Of a DNA stretch of 64,000 nucleotides, positions 50,601-57,255 are shown one piece after another (position 1 is the stretch's first letter; every line of letters starts with the position of its first letter). A model generated the notes under the pieces. The model had not been told where the DNA came from and did no database searches. It was given only the letters and a program-made list of their open reading frames with translations. The position numbers were made by a program, and so were the translations under genes. Source of the DNA: Paraphysomonas bandaiensis (taxonomy: Eukaryota > Chrysophyceae). The stretch covers positions 1 through 64,000 of the forward strand of contig CBFFRP010000367.1 in the NCBI GenBank assembly GCA_965644295.1, read 5' to 3'.

Positions 50601-51923
50601 GCCGAGGTCCACAGACTGATACCGTTCAAAGATTTGCGTCACTGTATTACAAGCACCTTCCTCACCAAACCTCAAATTATTCGTCATATCAGACGACAAA
50701 TTCATTATCGCCTTACAAGCCCAAAATACAATTTCTTCGTTCTCAATATGTGACTCAGCTGCTAACACGACTGCCCCACAAACCCCAGCAGCACCAAAAA
50801 GCGATATATTCTGTGGGCTGGAAGTGTGTCGACCAATACCATATCGACTAAGCCAGCACACTGCTCGTAATGCCGTTTCACACACAAGGGCCGAGGAGTG
50901 CATATCTCTAAGGAGAGAGACTATGACCTCGCAACCACCAGCTGCCCCATAGGCCCGTTGGTACTCTTCACTTCCTTCTGTCAGTCCCGCTACTCCCGTC
51001 AAAGCTACCGCCGCCAGAGAAAAGTCGTTTTCATGTAGTGCCTGCTCCATTGCTTTCATCGTGTTTTCTACGGTAGGTTTGGAGGTGACAGAGAGATCAA
51101 CATAATTTTCTGCAAGAGCTTTGACGCAACTAGAACCACTGAGATTGGTCGCCCCATCAGTGCTTGAACCGCCTTTATGGGGCGAGAGCGATCCTGCAAC
51201 AATCAGGCCACCAGCTTTTAGTGCACCCAAAATAACCCTAGCATCGCCTGCATCCAAGACTACATCCTGCAAGAAATTCGGCTCCCTGTAGAGTTTTCGA
51301 CCCAATTTAGCTTCACTGCTTAGCCCCCTTCTGACAAAAGCAGCAGCATATGACTCTGCTCTTTCCGAAGTTAGGTCCGTGCACGATACAAGCCAGTGAA
51401 ATATGAGTTCTTCGCTTGCCGGTCGCGCAAGCTGCTTGGTGGTGTCTTCGAACGATAGGGACGAGGACATCTGAAGAAGAGAAGGACCATCTTGACTCCG
51501 ACCTTTTTTCTTTATTTCAACCGGTGCCGTCATTTCACAACTCCCCACAGCAAGGTGAGGCATTCCACTATTTTCCCGTGGCAGGAACAATGGTTCGTCC
51601 ATCATGATATCCGTCAGCTTTTGACTCAAACTGTTGAATTTATTCTGCATTTTACTTTTATTGAAGCTGCCAAGTATACTCTTTACAGAACATTTTTTCA
51701 AGAAGTGCTGGATATCAAGAAGTAGTGTTATAACGCGATGATAGATTCGTGGTGATATTGGTTCATTAGCCATGTAAAGAGACTGCACAGTTGATATCAA
51801 GCCGACTATTTTGGTATCTAAACGATAACAATTCTTCTTGTTGACCTTAACTTCTTTCATTAATCTATTTGTTTCGCGAAGTTTGTTCAATATATCAGAA
51901 TACATTTCAGCCATGTCTGACAT
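41700..51923 (-). CDS. Giant armadillo-repeat protein with MLKL-like N-terminal helical domain
   Basis: A single exon of 3,407 aa starting at ATG 51923 (MSDMAEMYSDILNKLRE). Residues about 1-115 are an all-helical domain with KEVKVNKKNCYRLDTKIVGL. The spacing resembles the MLKL N-terminal four-helix bundle and the similar domain of plant armadillo-only proteins. The remainder is almost all armadillo-type repeats of about 42-44 residues (core LG.AGACE.VV..L..H......E.GC.AI.NLA). Three super-modules begin near residues 280, 935 and 1500, each opening with LAEGN/LTEGS...GACE and a VC..GL.AVC.LSRYG-like segment. A Ser-rich spacer lies at about 870-910, an alanine run at about 1335, and a basic Gly-rich insert (KRKSAGGGRRGGGGFG) near 2020. 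The C-terminus has the acidic DEDDEEEVEL cap shared with the paralogue at 57256. It is probably a large scaffold; the function is unknown. A 10.2-kb intronless frame is exceptional here. Confidence 0.92.
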   Translation of the reverse strand: MSDMAEMYSDILNKLRETNRLMKEVKVNKKNCYRLDTKIVGLISTVQSLYMANEPISPRIYHRVITLLLDIQHFLKKCSVKSILGSFNKSKMQNKFNSLSQKLTDIMMDEPLFLPRENSGMPHLAVGSCEMTAPVEIKKKGRSQDGPSLLQMSSSLSFEDTTKQLARPASEELIFHWLVSCTDLTSERAESYAAAFVRRGLSSEAKLGRKLYREPNFLQDVVLDAGDARVILGALKAGGLIVAGSLSPHKGGSSTDGATNLSGSSCVKALAENYVDLSVTSKPTVENTMKAMEQALHENDFSLAAVALTGVAGLTEGSEEYQRAYGAAGGCEVIVSLLRDMHSSALVCETALRAVCWLSRYGIGRHTSSPQNISLFGAAGVCGAVVLAAESHIENEEIVFWACKAIMNLSSDMTNNLRFGEEGACNTVTQIFERYQSVDLGRVDATDGLGAGMVVDEDFCLQVWGALINLALSPENNIRLGEAHACTAVVLFWRTNQTNRNLTLWACMATQNLALNKNNKNELGLKGAAELVVNALGRFPNDLEISTQAFMAVQNLANNNDYNNHLLGDAGVCEHVVSVLRIHIADEGAAQRGCMALMNLTYNHEENRNRLVSSGVCDVIVTALQLHPDSAALAEFAFGTIVNLTDSEGNDGASESSSSSIMNGLGVAGVCECIVPVLLVHCEDSSCEVVAELGCWAIKNLAQHSVEYRTVLGALGAADAVCKSLNSHLGSSTVAEVSCWAIRVLAENNQPNSYKLGAAGACEDVVRALQMHRNNEAVVEMGCGAVQILAHSSDENRRMLSDADAYTVVTRLVKDHFANEDIESIGLAALASLSRHDYDDSEQSDSFSTTQRLGTSLLLNQKYSRVNSVDDSSSSSEASDVGESDVSGNRPRSSRSNVHDNCTLSAMNESFRRVHEDSEQDSGGRNTEALALDSTEMSLAQKCNVEEAMQVLRIAAGKNQSEEYCACALSLIAKLAEGNEGINQKILGESGACELIAHVMLPMIESTIVCQAGLEAICWMCRYGTSKITSNPYNVAALGRAGLCKAVVSVLLEHCGDTLRDSSILCVWSFRAITSLASDEANNDKLGALGACEIVLKILRQQYKDTIKSDPQGSYSSESHLLDVVKQGWGAIVNMALCAENNARIGVSRGCEYLASFLKLWQHTPVDMLTIMLIGVQNLALSESNRKTLGRAGVCDHVLKALEAHISVEGDNDELNALCEYGCMAVQQLTLDCENCVVIAQADGGSILLDAMNKYVDDGVIQEICCLAIANLYTSSRSTVEQHTRPDISLNVINMIGRYVGSPGCESVVEHGLVALKHIIGTSEDAGSGVSDAAAAAAAAGACEVVVRAIKSYRRKGRTSGDTYSVVAEMGCGVIRSLLLHDANHSQLMAAGARNVLTKAVKDFAHNSRVANICADTLRALSEVQYERTLSDCGPSNGSKVSVHSDIVLHNDIGVTQIQPDANEAAEFCHDNSVRDELTISSPLTLTKSPPSPDEAIEVGVPESLVLLKRGLKNKSELSVANALRCVSQLAEGNAERQQALGEEGACDEVRNALFSFPHSSIVCENGLRAVCYLSRYGQDKTTANDANNIRFGELELPAIIVGIMNAHMGCDKIALYGCKATMNLGSEDTNNAKLGDAGACETVVKVIRKYISSENVLKQSLWALINLALNEKNNIRFATCGCEVIITILQKFMEKKDITTWSLMAIQNLGLCQENRKCLGEIGVCELVVKCVSRHLHHQSVVEFGCMAIDKLVLDHDNRNIAGKCGACEVLLQAITVHSHNDMIAELGWKAVQRLARDNYENCIRLSECDVPSILVKSTRMYMNVEEVLEQALVSIGFLASTRPPRGNIEKASRYHLKDLLGEAGVCEVVVQIISNYTSDEAIVKASQGQSDNIGIIYLCLNAIVCLAADNGKNRERFGEYGACEKTIAAMTLHLGSEDIAIKACAAVLALSTDNRTNALKYSATGTNTVIFRVIQKNSLSKKVISTGFNALITVLRVVAEDSVALATTSGSASKRKSAGGGRRGGGGFGEDMGAFDIVVKILRIHNNSKEISLKGCQLLQALIAAAVAVGSGGNIADYLPGSGGGKIIMISAKTASSVGDVLIRCMKTYTSHLRIVRFACLTMCELAIESAYSAILGNLGACQVVISSLNRALEPPVVEDQDHLLAIECALRAVVSLATEASNMPRLLDCHAVISAIEALKLYSGTENIAKFGCLVLAVLSKDSAHLLRMLYGGVCDHVVGVLLSRVHNPYITEYSCVIITNLTSTEEGLRRVRSTPVCEAMVAVLRYQLGSFEVVKHCCRSIMQLCSGSRSPNAQDMMGVGIALVEALKAHLADENVIEACCSALLAVAKSSSRVCAALSGAGVGPALLSVLQENSDNAVVVSAATGVLNSVAVADDSFMRTLCPVSNSPDQSNDISFDHIMCRVLEHLYDDTDVVEASLILVGYSLHTCGKSGRSPYLLGSSTDISPPRNWIAVLVRVLRAHTGRKELVIRCLGILFLLLDSMLDCRFENQMASLNAKGLCEYVVECLVAYLTDAHVTLSACRVISRISSIAHIQGNDKLKTDFVNCNAAEKVVRSLRAHESDDDNAEITVEGCKALTNMCLSHDGDAVIIGNCGFSETSVALLQRYCLDESSVLGDNLLSTVNNDKRRNVVEAVCECLAVLASVSQNITVLEEAGVCEVVGNVLSQYESDVTVVDHCCQIVLSMASEDSAKSSLGQSKSCEGVISALTNHLNSSSVVRNACWAIMNLAIDDRNKALLGKCGGCTAVISAMSRYEMDENVIELAIGAVVNLADHNDVNKCSLCDGGIVVVMTRVLQRLTQSLTISELGLMAIVNLTDDHHEYSITALSNVPLFKLMLQLMRHHMNSSVIVEQGCWAIRNLCHVNTENAVALGSLGACDIVVTGFELYKDGNASVLEQCTAAISELIGNQNADPLPKYNIEKLSEVGVFKLLVSSLVRNSNEEGVVEYSSIAISRFFFYHSSMESSYIEGAIGPLSNLYDAVVNALLSHFVSDIISEHCCSILSEVYHRHDCTDNPISDWSRACEAAVNCLRTHYLLESVTLECLELLRLLAGNSREVQSMIGSSGGCEVIVTVLKKYLGDITQKWKVVFEACVEVIFLLSNENTANCLMFAECEVYIPLVEVLHKVNNDPANRLEVSDTRITTMVCKCIASLSITKSVRDNLISAGWVKILIDTFVTLMSQLHEFDMTSLHTSSRRLSGLSTGVQTCGDSAMESCLCCCSALVSLVGQDHDQDVSVFGGVDVPLVFIEELLKVSSDEDDEEEVELRENLINKTAELVANYLKCTGNVENMDSGEESQNILPLVNFSLELMSKFPSCIGTASILMCVVESTQNTGGKNILTSLPQAESVVETAVKNLECKKDLGATVALEFLLEIQQQMHTSTI

Positions 51924-52840
51924 AGTGGCCAACAATCGAGTGCTAATAATGAGATTACAAGTAACCTAATGTCAATTCATCCCAAATACACATATTTCAA
52001 ACATTCCAGTTCCTTAGAAATGGCGCCACTGGTTCGAAGCATTTCAATCGCTCTATCGACTATATAGTATAGTAATATCACAATATCACTGTTGTGGTTG
52101 TTAAGAAATTAAATCAAGTTTTTTTCAGTTCCTGTCCACCCCTCCACCTCCACATTCTTTTTTGGTAGCTATATTTTTTAATATTTTACAAAAAGAAGAG
52201 TTTTTGCAACGAAATTTTTAATAAATTTTATATTTGTAAGGGATCATCCCTTCGTATTAGGAGCAACTCACGGCCACCACTGATGAGGCCGTTTGCCCTA
52301 TTTGGTTCGAAACTTCAACCTGCGACTACCGTTCGACTCAATACAGCAGGTGCAGTATACGTCTACAGTATACCAACATGCTGCTGCTTCCTACTATTAT
52401 GTACAGCACTCTGTATGTATGTATGTATGTATGTATGTATGTATGTATGTATGTATGTATGTATGTATGTATGTATGTATGTATGTATGTATGTATGTAT
52501 GTATGTATGTATGTATGTATGTATGTATGTATGTATGTATGTACGTAGTATGTATGTATGTATGTACGTAGTATGTATGTATGTATGTATGTATGTATGT
52601 ATGTATGTATGTATGTATGTATGTATGTATGTATGTATGTATGTATGTATGTATGTATGTATGTATGTATGTATGTATGTATGTATGTATGTGGAAAGCA
52701 TCATGTTCAACTTCCACCAATATATACACAACATCGTGATCATTCATAGACATCGGCTCCATAGTTTCTTATTCCACGTTTCCATCAGCCTTGGAACGGC
52801 TCATTATCTATCATAACCAGTGGCATATCACCACAAGACA
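51924..52840. promoter_or_regulatory. Divergent upstream region of armadillo giant and CPOX, with microsatellite
   Basis: 917 bp between two divergent start codons. It holds the 9-mer GCAGTATAC at 52352-52360, a related ACAGTATACC at 52365-52374, and a (TGTA)n array. Promoter role inferred from position. Confidence 0.45.
52411..52692. repeat. (TGTA)n microsatellite, about 280 bp
   Basis: A TGTA array interrupted twice by the same GTACGTAGTATG variant (about 52541-52553 and 52563-52575). The repeat unit and strand match the array at 19.9-20.3 kb. It ends about 150 bp upstream of the CPOX start codon. Long MYVC or HTYI frames through it are artefacts. Confidence 0.97.
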
Positions 52841-54179
52841 ATGGAGTTTGCATGTCTCCTCAGGCTGTGTGGTTTAGCCGCATTGTGGAGTTATTGTTAT
52901 TCTTCACCAGTATCAGGCTCAATAATTAGAGCGGCGCAGTTCAACATTAACAATCGCCCTGGGATGGGGAATAATGGCCACATATCTGACACCAGTAAGG
53001 GTGTCGACAGCGTTCCTGAGACACTGATCTCGTCAGTGGAAGGGAACAACGACATCAGAACGAAGTTTGAAGCCCTTTGCCGAAATGCACAGGTATTGTT
53101 GTTTAGTTGGAAGTTTGTTAGATCTTATATATATAGTCTTCTATATGCTCAGCATTGGAAGACCTGGATGGTGTGGGTAAATTTAAAACTGATGCCTGGG
53201 TACGACCGAACGGTGGCGGTGGGATCTCGCGTGTGATGTCTGGTGTGTGTCCTACTGCTCTAAATGCATTTAAAATTATATACTATCAGGTGGTAAGGTA
53301 TTTGAAAAGGCCGGAGTTGGAGTATCTGTAGTGTATGGAACAATGCCTCGATCTGCTTTGAGAGCGGCATCCAAGCGGGCGTCCGTCAGGGGAGACAGCG
53401 GGAATGAGGTGGATGGTGGAGAAACCAAATTCTTCGCCTGTGGAATATCATCTGTAATTCATCCTCGGAATCCATTTTGTCCAACTATGCATTTCAACTA
53501 CCGGTACTTTGAGACGGAAGGTGGTATGTGGTGGTTTGGCGGTGGAACAGACATTACTCCATGCTACTTGGATGAGACAGACCTCCGCCACTTTCACGGC
53601 ACCTACAAGACCATTTGCGATAAGCACGACCCCGATTTCTACCCTAGATTTAAACGTTGGGCAGATGAATATTTCCTTATACCACATCGAGGAGAGACAA
53701 GGGGCTTGGGGGGGATATTCTATGACGACATGAACGACAGAGACCCAGAAAAGCTGTTAGCCCTCGCAAGAGATTGTAAGTATCCAGTATTGTTATCATT
53801 ACCACGTTGTACGTTCTCAACATACTGTTTGGACAGCTCTTGATGGGGTTATACCATCTTATGTACCTATAGTTAGGAAGCACATGAACGACGCATTCAC
53901 GCCACGGCAAAAGGACTGGCAGCAGATCCGTCGTGGCAGGTAAGCCAACATCGTACTCTTATCGTATTGACAAAGTGTAGGTATGTGGAGTTCAACCTCA
54001 TATATGACCGTGGGACGACCTTCGGGTTAAAAACCGGTGGTCGAGTGGAATCTATATTGATGTCTTTGCCTGAAACAGCTCGCTGGGAGTATAATAAGGT
54101 CCCAGAAATAGAATATGGCGAGAGCAGTCCAGAAGCTCAAATAACCCGAATATTTAGAAATCCAGTGAACTGGGTATGA
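52841..54179 (+). CDS. CPOX: Coproporphyrinogen III oxidase (oxygen-dependent), 5 exons
   Basis: Exons are 52841-53092, 53137-53242, 53290-53775, 53837-53939 and 53981-54179. The introns are 41-61 nt and the protein is 381 aa. The enzyme converts coproporphyrinogen III to protoporphyrinogen IX in heme synthesis, with O2 as oxidant. Signature motifs in order: [95 protein letters not shown] and ESILMSLP. The His and Asp residues of the active site are present in the [17 protein letters not shown] and FYDD blocks. The acceptor at 53136 was chosen because it yields [12 protein letters not shown], as in homologues. The first about 85 residues are a presequence with a hydrophobic start ([14 protein letters not shown]), which suits mitochondrial, ER or complex-plastid import. 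Which one applies cannot be settled here. Confidence 0.96.
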
Positions 54180-55011
54180 TTTCTACTGGGGACATACGTA
54201 ATCTGCTAGTTAGTGTTTTGGTTTACTGAGCGTTCTAAGTGTAATGTCGACTTCTTTTTTTAGAAGCTTTGGCTTTTGGCTACATTTTTTTCTGTCAACA
54301 GTTTATATTATGACTCTTTGTATTTATTAAGTTAGTCAATTCAATGACAGCCATATAGCAGAAGGATATCTCTAGTCAAAGCTATTCTTCAACTTTTCCG
54401 TTTTTAAAAACTATAGATGACTGCAATTTGAGTGATGAACTGTATAATATCTGTATATGAAAGTAATTATACTAAGTGTCGTAAAAAGTGTTACTAAGTG
54501 TGAATAGAAGTAAGTGTTACTAAGAGCTGGCAAAGTATATATGTACTAAATACAATGTTGCTACAAAATGTCTCCCTAAGATAGAACTGTATTATCGTTA
54601 AATACAACCAGCCTCTGGTAGTAATACGCAGACTTCCGTAACAGTTAACTATATCCAGCAATAATAATTAAAATTATTTACCAAGCATATAACTATTGGC
54701 AATTACTTATTGCCTTGAATTATATATTTCTTCTATTACCTTTCTGAACTACAGTGTCATCCCAACAGTGCCAATTTGCCAATTTGCACTATAAAAACTT
54801 CAACTTTCTAAAGATGTATAGGTGTCACTCGCTTGCAAAATCAGTCATGACAATCTTAGCTATTTTAAACACTCTCACCAACATTGTTAGGGTGCTACGC
54901 ATATGCTTCATACAACAATATCGTGTTGGCAGTGTGTGTATGTTTTCTTGCGGTTTAGATTGTCTCTAATGAAACGAATGGACACTCGGCATCCTGTTCA
55001 TCTACTTTCTC

Positions 55012-55480
55012 TTCATTTGTCTGAAGGTACATCATTTATCGAAAATCGTCACATAGCACTTTTTCTCCCTCAAAAAAGTCGAACTCGCACCTTTTCGTGG
55101 TGTTCTGGGGGATAAGTACCGGAGATATTTCTCCGGAAAACTAACATATCAGACGCATACATAGTCAGCATTGTATAGTGCATTGTTGTGTAGACGCCTT
55201 GACGAATAAACAGGCATTCGAAACGGGCCCATCTCAAGGGCATCCGGGGTATTGGACTGCCTGCTGAAGTCAAGCACCCGTGTTGTTTACCTTAAGGACT
55301 AAAAAATCCTGAATTCAGCAGATGTCAGGTGTATCAACATTCTGCTTGCTCACTGCGTTTGCTTTGAGTGATAGAGCGAAAGTGGTTTCACCTTGGTGCT
55401 TGCGGTTGCACAAGCAGCTTACGTAGCGTTAAGTAGTAGGATATCAGAGTTAAGCACTAGTTAGTTAAATTGCAATACTA
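55012..55480 (+). repeat. Dispersed repeat, copy B
   Basis: It shares long stretches with 63240-63660: CTCGCACCTTTTCGTGGTG, GGGGATAAGTACCGGAGATA, GACGAATAAACA, CTCAAGGGCATCCGGG, GCCTGCTGAAGTCAAGCA, CACAAGCAGCTT and GTAGCGTTAA. Its 5' part encodes SLKKVELAPFRGVLGDKYRR, matching the ORF end in copy C. A hairpin CCGGAGA-TATT-TCTCCGG is at 55119-55136. The internal block 55320-55380 is missing from copy C but present in copy A. Confidence 0.9.
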
Positions 55481-55616
55481 GTCCTGACCCTTATATATAA
55501 TAAGATTTGATTATTACATGAGAGAACTTATTGCATTTATCTATCTATTACTCTAGACTAGTGGTAACACAGATTACGAAATGCTCAGTTGTCTCGGGAT
55601 TGCTTTGTGCATTGCT

Positions 55617-55635
55617 GCAAGCACCTTGGTGCAAC
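55617..55635 (-). repeat. Core fragment of the dispersed repeat
   Basis: A 19-bp match, in reverse orientation, to the palindromic core GTTGCACCTTGGTGCTTGC of copy B. It is short and only about 140 bp from copy B, so it may be an inverted remnant of the same insertion. Confidence 0.5.
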
Positions 55636-56592
55636 CATCCCTTGTTGTCCTGACTCTTAAACGCATATTGCTAATGATAAGAAATTCACTCTACCACTCT
55701 GATGTTTACCACTGCTTTTTCGAAATCTGTGTCTGCGTCTGCATCGCAGCTAGGGAGAATTTCATCCCAGGGTACTGACGAATTAAATCATTAACTTGGA
55801 CCCAGGCATCATACAGACCAACCTCTTCTTCTCCATCTGATTGCTAAGTTTACAGACGATGTTGAGAAAAAAACACCCCTATCCTGGCATGATCCACTTC
55901 GCTTTTAATCGCAAGGCTTTATATCAAAATCACACAGACACGCAGATGAGTGGACAATTCCAGATACCCCTTACTCATATAACAAATTTTTCATTACAGC
56001 TACAGGTTTTGTACAACCAATTAAAGATACAGTGTGCCTACTACGTAACTGTCCAATTTATTGCCATTTTCCAGTTGCCATTTGTCGTCAGAAAAAAATC
56101 ATCAAAAAGGTAATCTTGGCGTGGTTTTTGAATTGAGTTCGCCCTGATCCATTTGTTTGCTTCGATAGGCCCTTCTCTACACACTACATATTGCCATTAG
56201 CTACTCCGTTTGGTAGCTCCTCTTCTAAATCTAAAATCTCGTAAATTTGTTCAATGGTGACTTCAGACTAATGAGTAATGATAAGCATTTCTATTCAATA
56301 TTCTTTTATTTTTGCGCACACAGACCACTTTTTTCCCTCTGTATATGAGTGTATTCTTTCACACACACTACTACAGTGATATATATTATAGGGATCACCA
56401 AGGGATACACGACATCATTCACACTGTTATACCTGAATATCTGCAACTAATGTGCAATGCACATAATATTTCCGACTTCTTTCACACTATCAGATAGATA
56501 GCTAAACAGTTTAAGGTGATGCTATTCATATAATAATTAAACCAGACAATCTATTAACAATTATAAAAGCATATGTCATAATTTTTAACCAA

Positions 56593-56913
56593 TTAATTTA
56601 CTTGGTTATTTAATTTATTGAAATCCTGATAGTATATCACACCAAACTTTGTTATACCTTCTAATAAAATTAGGTTTAGGTTTCCGTCAAGACAAATTCT
56701 TGGACCTGGAAGTGTGATTTCAAGAGCCTGGGATTCTAGAAAAAGGCTATTTAGAGTATACAGTAAGTTTGATGTGAATATTGACACTTTTTTATAAGCT
56801 GCGTTAAATGTTGTTACCACAACACCTTCAGTCATAGTATAATAACTCTCCTGCAACAGCACACCATAGGTTCCTATCACTGTTGTATATTTATAAGAGC
56901 CAGTACACTTCAT
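56593..56913 (-). CDS. Hypothetical small protein, 106 aa, unassigned
   Basis: An open frame from ATG 56913 (MKCTGSYKYTTVIGTYG) to TAA 56593 in an AT-rich gap. The composition is protein-like, with alternating hydrophobic strands (LEITLPGPRICLDGNLNL), but I recognise no family. It lacks a visible partner exon. It may be an exon remnant or chance. Confidence 0.3.
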   Translation of the reverse strand: MKCTGSYKYTTVIGTYGVLLQESYYTMTEGVVVTTFNAAYKKVSIFTSNLLYTLNSLFLESQALEITLPGPRICLDGNLNLILLEGITKFGVIYYQDFNKLNNQVN

Positions 56914-57255
56914 CGTTAACTTTTGACCGGGTCAATATTCGACATTGCTCTAGCTTCCGGATGTCGCAGCAGTGGTAAACAGCCCAGAGTAATATTTATT
57001 ATTATTAATTACATATATTTCAGTGGGTACATGAGTTTTAGGTAATTTCTTATATGCTTGTCTGTGGCGAAAGGGCAACCTAAAATCAATACGCATACTA
57101 CCGTTATAAATTGGTGCCCTCGAGATGGGCGGGAAAGAAACTTATCACGTTCTTTACAATGCAAGTCGATGCATATTATCAATTCCCAATAATTACTTTA
57201 ATGACGATCATAAAATTCCAGTCTACAGCCGAACATTCAAATGTCAACACATTTG

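Larger units (their letters stand above)
54180..57255. other. Intergenic 3 kb with dispersed-repeat copies
   Basis: It contains short direct repeats (AAGTGTTACTAAG at 54485-54530), repeat copy B (55012-55480) and a core fragment (55617-55635). There is also an unassigned minus-strand ORF at 56593-56913. The rest is AT-rich with nothing I can support. Confidence 0.5.

Noticed and set aside
41705-51725. Plus-strand frames inside the armadillo giant
   Set aside because: Shadows of the minus-strand coding sequence; the repeats in them mirror the armadillo period.
52363-52816. Long MYVC and HTYI frames across the second array, including frames on the minus strand
   Set aside because: Same microsatellite artefact; a coding role would need a unit length that keeps frame on both strands by selection.
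53093-53146. Alternative CPOX acceptor at the later CTCAG
   Set aside because: It leaves the following exon out of frame; the TATATAG acceptor at 53136 restores both frame and the conserved SALEDLDG segment.
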